A stretch of 64,000 nucleotides of DNA, taken from Lysobacter defluvii IMMIB APB-9 = DSM 18482 (GTDB lineage: Bacteria; Pseudomonadota; Gammaproteobacteria; Xanthomonadales; Xanthomonadaceae). Positions 37,537 through 45,234 of the stretch are shown one piece after another. The position numbers were made by a program, and so were the translations under genes. The DNA lies in NCBI RefSeq assembly GCF_000423325.1, contig NZ_AUHT01000012.1, forward strand, positions 156,893 to 220,892. Direction: 5' to 3'. The notes below the pieces were generated by a model, which worked only from the letters and a program-made list of their open reading frames with translations, had not been told where the DNA came from and did not search any database. Positions within the stretch are counted from its first letter, which is position 1. Each line of letters opens with the position of its first letter.

Positions 37537-38733
37537 ATGCGGATTCGTCGATGCGCGGTCCTGATGCTGGAACCGCGGGAGGAGGCGCGCTTCGCGCTGG
37601 ACGACCTGTTGGCGGGCGGCAACGGGCTGCGGCGGACGTTGCGCTGTCTCGCGCTGGCCGGGCACCTGGACGCGCCGGTGGAAGTCGACGCCGCCGAGCG
37701 CGAGCTGCTTGGCCTGGCCAGCCCCACGGAATGGCTGGATCCCGATGGATTGCCGGAGGTCTTGGCAGCGGCCGTGCCGCGCCTGGTTGCGGAAGGGCTG
37801 CTGCTGGAAGAGGCACCGTCCGATCCGGCCGCATCGGACGCCGATGCCCGGCTGCGCGAGTTGTGCTGGTGGACGCCCTCGGCGGTGGCGCATCGCCACG
37901 GGCGCTGGCAGGGCGTGGACGGGGCGGGGGAAAGCGAGCGCGCCGGGCTGCTGACCATCGAGGGGCTGGAGTCGCGCTTCGGCCCGCCGCCGCCGCACGT
38001 GGCGCAGACCGGGACCGGGCCGGGGGCGCCGCGGCAGCCCTTGCCGCGCACGCCGGATGCCGACTTCGACCGCCTGCTGGCGCGGCGCGCCACCTGCCGC
38101 AACTTCGACACCGCGCGTCCGCTGGACCAGGCACGCTTCGCCACCATGTTGCAGCGGGTATTCGGCGCGCGTGCCCACGTGGACGCCGGCACCGGCGCCA
38201 CGTTCCTCAAGAAGGGCAGCCCCTCCGGCGGCGGACTGCATTCGACCGGTGCCTACCTGCTGGTGCGCAACGTCGAGGACGTGGCGCCCGGCCTGTACCA
38301 CTACCACCCGGTGGAGCATGCACTGGAGCCGCTGCCGGCGCCGGAAGCCCCGCTGGACGAACTGGCGCTGCTGGCCCTGTCCGGCCAGCACTGGTTCGCC
38401 GACGCCCCGGTCCTGGCCGCCCTGGTGCCGCGCTTCGCCCGCAGCTACTGGAAGTACCGCCACCATCCCAAGGCCTACCGTGCACTGGTGCTGGACGCCG
38501 GGCACCTGTCGCAGACCCTGTACCTGTCGGCCACCGAGTTGGGGCTGGGGGCGTTTGTGACCTCGGCGATCAACGAGGTCGACATCGAGCGTGCCTTCGG
38601 GCTGGACCCGCTGGAGGAGAGCCCGCTGGCGGTGTGCGGCTTCGGCTGGCGCGCCCGGCGGATGGAAACGGCCGAGTTCGACCCGGCGGGCGAGGTGTGG
38701 GAGGTAGCCCGGGTGCCCACCGACCCGGAATGA
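37537..38733 (+). CDS. SagB-like putative peptide maturation dehydrogenase (FMN nitroreductase fold)
   Basis: A 398-residue protein from ATG 37537 behind GGGGGAAGGGA. After a ~170-residue N-terminal region comes a nitroreductase-like domain: LLARRATCRNFD (FMN phosphate site), LKKGSPSGGGLHSTGAYLLVRN, GLYHYHPVEHALEPL and VLDAGHLSQTLYLSATELGLG. This is the layout of SagB-related enzymes, which in azole-type RiPPs oxidise azolines to azoles. Here no YcaO cyclodehydratase is nearby, so the substrate must be formed otherwise or the reaction is different. Context with the two precursors supports a role in peptide maturation; this is inference. Confidence 0.85.
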   Translation: MRIRRCAVLMLEPREEARFALDDLLAGGNGLRRTLRCLALAGHLDAPVEVDAAERELLGLASPTEWLDPDGLPEVLAAAVPRLVAEGLLLEEAPSDPAASDADARLRELCWWTPSAVAHRHGRWQGVDGAGESERAGLLTIEGLESRFGPPPPHVAQTGTGPGAPRQPLPRTPDADFDRLLARRATCRNFDTARPLDQARFATMLQRVFGARAHVDAGTGATFLKKGSPSGGGLHSTGAYLLVRNVEDVAPGLYHYHPVEHALEPLPAPEAPLDELALLALSGQHWFADAPVLAALVPRFARSYWKYRHHPKAYRALVLDAGHLSQTLYLSATELGLGAFVTSAINEVDIERAFGLDPLEESPLAVCGFGWRARRMETAEFDPAGEVWEVARVPTDPE

Positions 38734-38793
38734 GCAAGGCCTGCCCTGTTGGTGGTAGCGTTCGGCCAAGACCGGCAAAGGGGAAGGGTGCGG

Positions 38794-39258
38794 ATGAAGC
38801 AGGTTCTACCGGGGGTGTTGGCGGTGGCGTTGATGCTCGGGACCGGACAGGTGCGTGCGGCCGATCCGACCCTTGCCGAGATCAGGGCCCAGCAGCTGGA
38901 GCTGCATGAGAAGCTGGCGCAGGGCGACGCGTCCCTGGCAGCGTTGTCGGCAACCGAACGCGCGCAGCTGCAGGCCGCCCAGGAACGCGTCTTCGGGATC
39001 CTCGAGGGCCACTCCGATGCCGACCGGCTCCATCCGGCGCAAAGGACGCAGCTGACCAACGAGCTGGAGCGGATCAATGCCCTGGTCCAGGGCGACGACC
39101 GCAACCGGCTGGTCTGCAAGCGCGAGAAGCGCACCGGCAGCCAGCGCTATGTGCGGGTGTGCAAGACCGTCGCCGAGCGCGAGCTGGAGTTGCAGAACTC
39201 CCAGCGGTTGTGGGACCGGACCAACGTCTGCAACGGCGGTGTCGGCTGCTCGAACTGA
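38794..39258 (+). CDS. Hypothetical secreted protein
   Basis: A 154-residue protein from ATG 38794 with GAAGGG upstream. A signal peptide (QVLPGVLAVALMLGTGQVRA) is followed by a helical, charged domain (LAEIRAQQLELHEKLAQGD, QLTNELERINALVQGDDRN) and a Cys-containing C-terminus (VCKREKRTGSQRYVRVC, NVCNGGVGC) with four Cys that may form disulfides in the periplasm. I do not recognise a characterised family. It follows the dehydrogenase by 60 bases on the same strand and could be transcribed with it. Confidence 0.7.
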   Translation: MKQVLPGVLAVALMLGTGQVRAADPTLAEIRAQQLELHEKLAQGDASLAALSATERAQLQAAQERVFGILEGHSDADRLHPAQRTQLTNELERINALVQGDDRNRLVCKREKRTGSQRYVRVCKTVAERELELQNSQRLWDRTNVCNGGVGCSN

Positions 39259-39265
39259 AGCACGC

Positions 39266-40795
39266 TCAGCACGGCACGCGCTCCTGCCGCCGGTCCATGC
39301 GCCGGTAGCCGATCGCCTCCGCGAGGTGCGCCGTGGCGATGGCGTCGCAGTCCGCCAGGTCGGCAATGGTGCGTGCAACCCGCAGGATCCGGTGCATCGA
39401 GCGCGCCGACAGCTGGAGTTGTTCGACCGCGCGCTCCAGCAGTCGCTGGTCGTCCGGTGACAACAGGCAGGCGGCATGGGTGCCGCCGGCGTCCAGCAGG
39501 GCATTGGGTCGTCCGCCGCGGTCAAGCTGCCGGGCGCGCGCACGGATGACCCGGCCGCGGATGCGGGCGCTGTCTTCTCCCGCTGGCGCGTCGGCGCGCA
39601 GTTCCGACGACGGCAGCCTGGGGACGTCCACGTGCAGGTCGATGCGGTCGAGCAGCGGACCGGAGACGCGGCCGCGGTAGCGCGCGATCTGGTCGGGCGT
39701 GCAGCTGCACCGCCCGGACGGGTCGCCGGCCAGGCCACAGGGGCAGGGGTTCATCGCCGCCACCAGCTGGAACCGGGCCGGGAATCGGATGCTCCGCGCC
39801 GCCCGCGAAACCGTCACCTCCCCGGCTTCCAGGGGCTCGCGCAGCACTTCCAGCGCGCTGCGCCGCCACTCGGGCAGCTCGTCCAGGAACAACACGCCGT
39901 TGTGCGCCAGCGAGATCTCGCCCGGGCGCGGTTCGCCGCCGCCACCGGCCAGCGCCACCGCGCTGGCCGTGTGGTGGGGGGCGCGGAACGGCCGCTGCCG
40001 CCAGCGCGCCGGGTCGAACCCGCGGCCGCTGCCGCTGCCGGCGAGGGACTGTACCGCCGCGGTTTCCAGCGCTTCGACCTCGCTCGCGGGCGGCAAGAGG
40101 CCCGGCAGGCGCGAGGCCAGAAGGGTCTTGCCGCAACCCGGGGGACCGACGAGCAACAGGTGGTGGGCGCCGGCCGCGGCGATCTCCAGCGCGCGCCGGG
40201 CATGCAATTGCCCGCGCACGTCGCGCATGTCGGGTCCGGCCGTGTCCTCCACGGTGGCCGGGGCCTGCGCAACCGAAAGGAGCTTGCGGCCCGCGAGTCC
40301 GGCGCAGACCTCGGACAGGGTGCGGGCCACGCTCACCCGCGCCGCCCCCGCGAGGGCCGCCTCCGGGCCGTTGCCGGCCGGAACCACCAGCCGCCGTCCC
40401 GCCGCGGCGCTGGCCAGCGCCACCGGCAGCACCCCGTCCACTTCGCGCAGCTGCCCGGTCAATGCCAGCTCGCCGACGAACTCGCAGTCCCCCAGCGCCT
40501 GTAGCGGGATCTGCCCGCTCGCCGCCAGGATCCCCAGCGCGATCGGCAGGTCGAAGCGCCCGCCGCCCTTGGGCAGGTCGGCCGGTGCCAGGTTGACGGT
40601 GATGCGGCGTGCCGGGAACTCCAGCTGCGCGCACTGGATCGCGGCGCGCACGCGGTCCTTGGCCTCCCGGACCGCCGCCTGCGGCAGGCCGACAATGGAC
40701 ATCGACGGCAGTCCGCCGGCGAGGTGGACCTCCACGCGTACTTCCGGCGCGCGCACGCCCACGCGTGCACGGCTGTGCACGAGTGCAAGGTTCAT
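39266..40795 (-). CDS. comM: ComM/YifB family Mg-chelatase-like AAA ATPase
   Basis: A 509-residue ATPase. ComM is a hexameric branch-migration helicase that helps incorporate DNA during natural transformation. The N-terminal LonC-like part (VHLAGGLPSMSIVGLPQAAV) is followed by Walker A LVGPPGCGKTLLA, FLDELPEW (Walker B) and MNPCPCGLAGDP with the zinc-binding cysteines CSCTPDQIARY. Full length, so probably active. It starts 10 bases upstream (leftward) after ubiK, making a ubiK-comM unit. Confidence 0.95.
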   Translation of the reverse strand: MNLALVHSRARVGVRAPEVRVEVHLAGGLPSMSIVGLPQAAVREAKDRVRAAIQCAQLEFPARRITVNLAPADLPKGGGRFDLPIALGILAASGQIPLQALGDCEFVGELALTGQLREVDGVLPVALASAAAGRRLVVPAGNGPEAALAGAARVSVARTLSEVCAGLAGRKLLSVAQAPATVEDTAGPDMRDVRGQLHARRALEIAAAGAHHLLLVGPPGCGKTLLASRLPGLLPPASEVEALETAAVQSLAGSGSGRGFDPARWRQRPFRAPHHTASAVALAGGGGEPRPGEISLAHNGVLFLDELPEWRRSALEVLREPLEAGEVTVSRAARSIRFPARFQLVAAMNPCPCGLAGDPSGRCSCTPDQIARYRGRVSGPLLDRIDLHVDVPRLPSSELRADAPAGEDSARIRGRVIRARARQLDRGGRPNALLDAGGTHAACLLSPDDQRLLERAVEQLQLSARSMHRILRVARTIADLADCDAIATAHLAEAIGYRRMDRRQERVPC

Positions 40796-40805
40796 CGCGG
40801 GAACG

Positions 40806-41093
40806 TCAGTGACGCGGGAGGTCGTCGCCCGCGGCGGGCGGCGTGGTGCCCGCCTGCCGTGCTTCCAGCGTGGCCAGCTCGCGCTCGAGCTGCTCGAGCT
40901 TGTCGCGGGTGCGCGCCAGCACCGCGCGCTGCACCTCGAACTCCTCGCGGGTCACCAGGTCGAGCTTCGACAGGCCGGCCTGCAGCACGGCCTTGAAGTT
41001 CTGCTGCATCTCCTCGCGGCCCTCGCGCAGCCCGGGCGGGACCAGCGTGGACAGGCGGCGGGCGAGGTCGTCGATGTGGGCGAGGTCGATCAT
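40806..41093 (-). CDS. ubiK: UbiK ubiquinone biosynthesis accessory factor (BMFP/YqiC family)
   Basis: A 95-residue protein from ATG 41093 with GGAGGA upstream. MIDLAHIDDLARRLSTLVPP and a long C-terminal coiled coil (LVTREEFEVQRAVLARTRDK) match UbiK, which trimerises and works with UbiJ in ubiquinone assembly under oxygen. The ubiJ-ubiB pair is at 22761-25081. Stop TGA precedes comM by 10 bases. Confidence 0.9.
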   Translation of the reverse strand: MIDLAHIDDLARRLSTLVPPGLREGREEMQQNFKAVLQAGLSKLDLVTREEFEVQRAVLARTRDKLEQLERELATLEARQAGTTPPAAGDDLPRH

Positions 41094-41268
41094 CTGCTTG
41101 GGGCTCCTCCGGGACCGGCCTCCAGCGTCGCCATGGCGGGGGCGGCGCGCCATCGGCGCTCGCCCCGGCGCGGGGTCGGGATAGTCCGGTTCCGGTGGCG
41201 ACACTCTAGCGCAGCGCGGCCGGTGCTGGCGTATCCTCGCGCGGTCACGACGCGCCGGAGGCAGCCCG

Positions 41269-41607
41269 ATGAAGATGGTCATGGCGGTGATCAAGCCGTT
41301 CAAGCTCGACGACGTGCGCGAGGCGCTGGCGGAGGCCGGCGTGGCCGGCATCACCGCTACCGAGGTCAAGGGCTTCGGCCGCCAGAAGGGCCATACCGAG
41401 CTCTACCGCGGCGCCGAGTACGTGGTCGACTTCCTGCCCAAGATCAAGCTCGAGGTCGCGGTCACCGACGACCAGCTCGACACCGTGGTCGAGGCGATCA
41501 TGAAGGCGGCGGGCACCGGCAAGATCGGCGACGGCAAGGTCTTCGTCTGGGACCTGGACCGCGTGGTGCGCATCCGCACCGGCGAACTCGATGCCGACGC
41601 GCTCTGA
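41269..41607 (+). CDS. glnK: P-II family nitrogen regulatory protein
   Basis: A 112-residue signal protein that reports 2-oxoglutarate and ATP/ADP to NtrB, GlnE and AmtB. GGAGG lies upstream. KMVMAVIKPFKLDDVREAL and the T-loop YRGAEYVVDF hold the uridylylated Tyr51; EVAVTDDQLDTVVEAI and the C-terminal KIGDGKVFVWDL complete the fold. Named glnK here although glnB is equally possible. No amtB follows; instead the DUF4153 gene begins inside its last codons (17-base overlap). Confidence 0.95.
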   Translation: MKMVMAVIKPFKLDDVREALAEAGVAGITATEVKGFGRQKGHTELYRGAEYVVDFLPKIKLEVAVTDDQLDTVVEAIMKAAGTGKIGDGKVFVWDLDRVVRIRTGELDADAL

Positions 41608-43378
41608 CACCCTGGACGACGAGGCCGCGCCGCGGCTGGAGCCGCAGGTCCGCGCCTTCATCGTCCTGCTGGCCCTGCTGCAGGGGCTTGCCCTGTGGCT
41701 GGTGCACCTGGGTGGGGAGAACGGCTGGCCGCTGCTGGACAGCCTGGGACCGCGGGTGTCCTGGTACACGCTGGTGCTCTCCGTGCCGACGGCGATGGCG
41801 CTGTCGGTGCGGCGGCTGGACGAGGCGCGCTTCTGGCAGCACGCCGCGCTGATCGGCGTCGTCTACCTCGGCCTGTCGCTGTGGGCCGCGCGCGCGGCCA
41901 CCGGTGCACCGGGGCTGGCGGAGGACCGGATCCTGGCGCCGTTCGCGGCCAGCATGGCGGCCGCGCTGTTCGTCGCCGGACCCTTCCTGCAGTGCCGCCA
42001 GGAACACGGCCGCTGGTGCGCGCCGTACCCGGAGCTGTTCGCCCACGCCTGGCAGAACGCGCTGACGCTGGCGGTGGCGGCGGTGTTCACCGGCGCGTGC
42101 TGGGCGGTGCTCGGTCTGTGGGCCGGGCTGTTCAAGCTGGTCGGGGTGGACCTGTTCGCCGACATCTTCACTTCGAGGCCGTTCGCCTACCTTGGCACGG
42201 GGGTCATCGTCGGGCTGGGGGTGCTGGTCGGCCGCAGCCAGTCCAAGCCGGTGCGGGTCATGCGCCGGTTGCTGTTCGCGATCTTCACCGGGTTGTTCCC
42301 GCTGCTGGCGGCGATCGCGCTGCTGTTCGTCGCCACCCTGCCGTTCACCGGCCTGGAGCCGCTGTGGGGCACGCGTTCGGCGGCGACCGTGCTGATGGCG
42401 CTGGTGCTGGCGATGGTGGTGTTCGCCAACGCGGTCCACCAGGACGGCGACGAGCCGCCGCCGTATCCGCGCCCGCTGCGCCTGCTGGCCTCGGCGGGGC
42501 TGGTCGTGCTGCCGGTGTTCGCGGTGCTGGCGCTGGTCGCGTTGGGGCTGCGCATCGGCCAGTACGGGTGGACCGTGGACCGGCTGTGGGGCGTGCTGGC
42601 GGCGAGCGTGCTCGCGGTGCATGCGTTCGGCTATGCCTGGGCGGCGCTGTCGCGGAAGGACCCGTGGTTGGCCAAGCTGGAGCCGGTCAACGTCACCGCC
42701 GCGCTCTTGGGCGTGGCGCTGGTGCTGCTGGCGAACTCGCCGGTACTGGACCCGCAGCGCATCGCCGCGCACAGCCAGGTCGAGCGGCTGCTGGACGGCA
42801 AGACCGACCCGGAGGACTTCGACGTGGACTACCTGCGCTTCCAGTCCGGGCGCGCCGGCTATCAGGCACTGGCCGGGATCGTGGACGAGCCGCGGGTGCA
42901 GGACGACGCCGGGCTGGCCGACCGGATCGAACGCGCGCTGGCGCGCCAGCACCGGTGGCAGCCGTGGATGGATGCCGAGCCGACGATTGACAGTGCGGAG
43001 CAGGCACGGGCGCTGGTCGCGACCCCGGCCCCGGTACCCGAGGACTGGTGGCCGGCGCTGCTTTCCGAAGACCCGCTGGAGTCGATCGGCTGCCTGCAAC
43101 CCGGCAGCGACTGCGTGGCCATCGCCCGCGACCTCGACGGCGACGGCGCCGCCGACATGCTGCTGTGCAACCTGTCCGGCGACTGGGCCGCCCACTGCCA
43201 GCTGCATGCGCGCGACGCGGACGGCACCTGGGGCGACATCGCCCAGGTCGTGCTGCCGGACGGGCAGCGTGGTGGCGTGGCCGAGGCCCTGCGCAGGGGC
43301 GAGGTCGGCACCGTGCGCCGGCGTTGGCCGGACCTGGAGATCGGTGGACAGCGCGCGCCGGTCGACGTGCCGCGCTGA
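41591..43378 (+). CDS. DUF4153 multi-pass membrane protein
   Basis: A 595-residue integral membrane protein starting at ATG 41591 inside the end of the P-II gene. About ten hydrophobic helices fill residues ~20-390 (for example FIVLLALLQGLALWLVHLGG, LLFAIFTGLFPLLAAIALLF, LLASAGLVVLPVFAVLALV). A soluble C-terminal part with a DxDGDGxADMLL-like segment (about 515-530) resembles an FG-GAP or calcium-binding loop. DUF4153 proteins have no established function. Overlap with the P-II gene implies coupled translation. Confidence 0.85.
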   Translation: MPTRSDTLDDEAAPRLEPQVRAFIVLLALLQGLALWLVHLGGENGWPLLDSLGPRVSWYTLVLSVPTAMALSVRRLDEARFWQHAALIGVVYLGLSLWAARAATGAPGLAEDRILAPFAASMAAALFVAGPFLQCRQEHGRWCAPYPELFAHAWQNALTLAVAAVFTGACWAVLGLWAGLFKLVGVDLFADIFTSRPFAYLGTGVIVGLGVLVGRSQSKPVRVMRRLLFAIFTGLFPLLAAIALLFVATLPFTGLEPLWGTRSAATVLMALVLAMVVFANAVHQDGDEPPPYPRPLRLLASAGLVVLPVFAVLALVALGLRIGQYGWTVDRLWGVLAASVLAVHAFGYAWAALSRKDPWLAKLEPVNVTAALLGVALVLLANSPVLDPQRIAAHSQVERLLDGKTDPEDFDVDYLRFQSGRAGYQALAGIVDEPRVQDDAGLADRIERALARQHRWQPWMDAEPTIDSAEQARALVATPAPVPEDWWPALLSEDPLESIGCLQPGSDCVAIARDLDGDGAADMLLCNLSGDWAAHCQLHARDADGTWGDIAQVVLPDGQRGGVAEALRRGEVGTVRRRWPDLEIGGQRAPVDVPR

Positions 43379-43387
43379 CGGACCTGG

Positions 43388-44077
43388 TTACCGGGTGCGC
43401 CGGCGGCGCCCCCAGCCACGTCCGCCGGCTCCGCGGTACAGCCGGGTCCAGGTGCCACGCAGCGCGCGCACCCAGCCCGGATCCACCAGCACCCGCGCGT
43501 CCTCCGGTGAGGGCGCCGTGCCCGCGAGCCGGGTCTGCAGCTTGACCACCTTGGCCAGCTCGCTGCGCAGCAGCTGCCGGCCGAAGCCACTGCGTGCCAG
43601 CCACCCCGGCATGGCCAGCGCGGCGGCGAAGTCGACCACCTTCGGTACGCCTCCGCTCACCAGGATGTTCGAACGGTGCAGGTCGTTGTGGGCGATCCCG
43701 GCCGCGTGCAGCGTGCCGACCGCGGCGCGGAGTTGCTGGAACAGGTCGGTAGACACTGCCGACATGTCATCGCCGAGCGGCTGGCCGTCGATGTACTCCA
43801 TTCCCAGCACCAGCGCGTCGGTGGTCGCCACCGGTTGCGGTGCGTGTCCCCAGCCGCGCAGGCGCTCCAGGTTCCGGGCCTCGCGCCGGACCAGCAGCCG
43901 GGCGAGCGGCGCCAGCGGGGTCCGGCGGTAGCGCCGGTAGTCCTTCAGGACTGCCCGGCGCCCGTTGAGCCTGGCGACGTAGACGTCCGGCTCCAGCACG
44001 CGGGTGCCGCGCTTGAGGGTGCGGGTAGGGGAGGGGGCGTGGTCCTGCGCATGGACCAGGGAAGTCTGGGGTGGCAT
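43388..44077 (-). CDS. Small lipopolysaccharide-kinase-like/RIO-type protein kinase
   Basis: A 229-residue protein with a compact kinase fold: VYVARLNGRRAVLKDYRR (ATP Lys), LGMEYIDGQPL (hinge), AGIAHNDLHRSNILV (catalytic Asp and Asn), and VPKVVDFAAAL (metal-binding Asp). It resembles the InaA/KdkA-WaaP type that phosphorylates lipopolysaccharide core sugars, though a protein substrate is possible. A basic C-terminal tail is present. It is convergent with the DUF4153 gene. Confidence 0.78.
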   Translation of the reverse strand: MPPQTSLVHAQDHAPSPTRTLKRGTRVLEPDVYVARLNGRRAVLKDYRRYRRTPLAPLARLLVRREARNLERLRGWGHAPQPVATTDALVLGMEYIDGQPLGDDMSAVSTDLFQQLRAAVGTLHAAGIAHNDLHRSNILVSGGVPKVVDFAAALAMPGWLARSGFGRQLLRSELAKVVKLQTRLAGTAPSPEDARVLVDPGWVRALRGTWTRLYRGAGGRGWGRRRRTR

Positions 44078-44220
44078 TGCAGATCCGGGCGCCGCGCAGC
44101 GGGCGCATGCCCGGGTGCAGGCGGGATCGCGCGACGGTGCTGGTGCCTGCAGCCTCCCAGATGCGGCCGCCGGGCCCCTTCAGAATGGCTCCGGCGGCGA
44201 CGGATCGTTCCAGCCGGGGG

Positions 44221-45081
44221 TCAGCCTTCGTTCAGCGCCTTTCGCACGAACGGCGGCAGCACCGCCGCGGCCCGGTGGATGTCGGCGCTGTAGTACAGGG
44301 TGTCGAATTCCTTCCCGCGCGCGTCCTGCTCGCGGAAGTCGAAGCCCGCGCCGGCCTGCTTGCGCGCCAGCGTGCAGCTCCACCAGCCGGTCGGATAGCA
44401 GGGCTGCGGGAACGACAGGGTCTGGAAGGCGCCGAAGCCGGCCTTGCCCATCTCCGCGCGCATCTCGCCGATCAATTCCAGCAGGGCGAGCGGCGACTCG
44501 GACTGCTGGACCAGGATGCCGTCCTCGCGCAGGGCGCGGAAGCACGACTCGTAGAAGGCCTTGTTGAACAGCCCCTCGGCCGGCCCGACCGGATCGGTGG
44601 AGTCGACGATGACGATGTCGACGCTGCCCGGCTCCCGGTTCTTCATGTAGGCGATGCCGTCGTCGAACAGCAGCTGCGCGCGCGGGTCGCCGTTGGACTC
44701 GCACAGCTCGGGGAAGTGCTTCTCCGACATGCGGGTGACCTGCTCGTCGATGTCGCACTGCACCGCGCTGCGCACGCCCGGGTGCCGGAGCACCTCGCGC
44801 AGGGTGCCGCAGTCGCCGCCGCCGATGATCACCACGTCCTTGGGATCGGCGTGGGTGAACAGCGCCGGATGCGACATCATCTCGTGGTACAGGAAGTTGT
44901 CGCGGCTGGTGAGCATCACCGCGCCGTCGATCAGCATCAGGTTGCCCCAGTCGGTGGTCTCGAAGATCTCGATGTGCTGGAACGGCGAGCGCACCTCGTC
45001 GAGCTTGCGGGTGATCCGATAGCCGATCGCCGAGCCGGTCGGTTCGAAATCCTCGTAGTGCCACTGGGTGTCAGCGTTCAT
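44221..45081 (-). CDS. speE: Spermidine synthase
   Basis: Transfers an aminopropyl group from decarboxylated S-adenosylmethionine to putrescine. A 286-residue protein. GGGDCGTLREVL (about 87-98) is the nucleotide loop, DIDEQVTRMSEKHFP the ribose-binding acid, DDGIAYM and VDSTDPVGPAEGLF the catalytic Asp region, and QSESPLALLE follows. It is divergent from speA (arginine decarboxylase), together covering polyamine synthesis; agmatine-to-putrescine enzymes are not in the window. Confidence 0.96.
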   Translation of the reverse strand: MNADTQWHYEDFEPTGSAIGYRITRKLDEVRSPFQHIEIFETTDWGNLMLIDGAVMLTSRDNFLYHEMMSHPALFTHADPKDVVIIGGGDCGTLREVLRHPGVRSAVQCDIDEQVTRMSEKHFPELCESNGDPRAQLLFDDGIAYMKNREPGSVDIVIVDSTDPVGPAEGLFNKAFYESCFRALREDGILVQQSESPLALLELIGEMRAEMGKAGFGAFQTLSFPQPCYPTGWWSCTLARKQAGAGFDFREQDARGKEFDTLYYSADIHRAAAVLPPFVRKALNEG

Positions 45082-45234
45082 TCGTGTTCCGTCGTCGGGG
45101 CCACGCGGGCGTGGCGGGTGGGGCCGCGGATTGTAGCCAAGCCGGTGCGCGCCACCCGTGACCCGGTGCTGACGGGCCGCACCCGGGGGTGCGGATAGAA
45201 TGCGCATCCCCCACGCATTGCCCCGGTGAGACGA

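Noticed and set aside
33060..38733. Classical azole (TOMM) or lanthipeptide cluster
   Set aside because: No YcaO cyclodehydratase, LanB/LanC/LanM enzyme or dedicated exporter was found; only the dehydrogenase resembles TOMM machinery.
41210..41268. Sigma-54 promoter ahead of the P-II gene
   Set aside because: A GG/GC pair is present, but the spacing between the -24 and -12 elements is off by one and the rest of the consensus is lacking.
41498..43207. Minus-strand frame opposite the DUF4153 gene
   Set aside because: Gln/His/Arg-rich low-complexity product, typical of antisense to a hydrophobic GC-rich gene.
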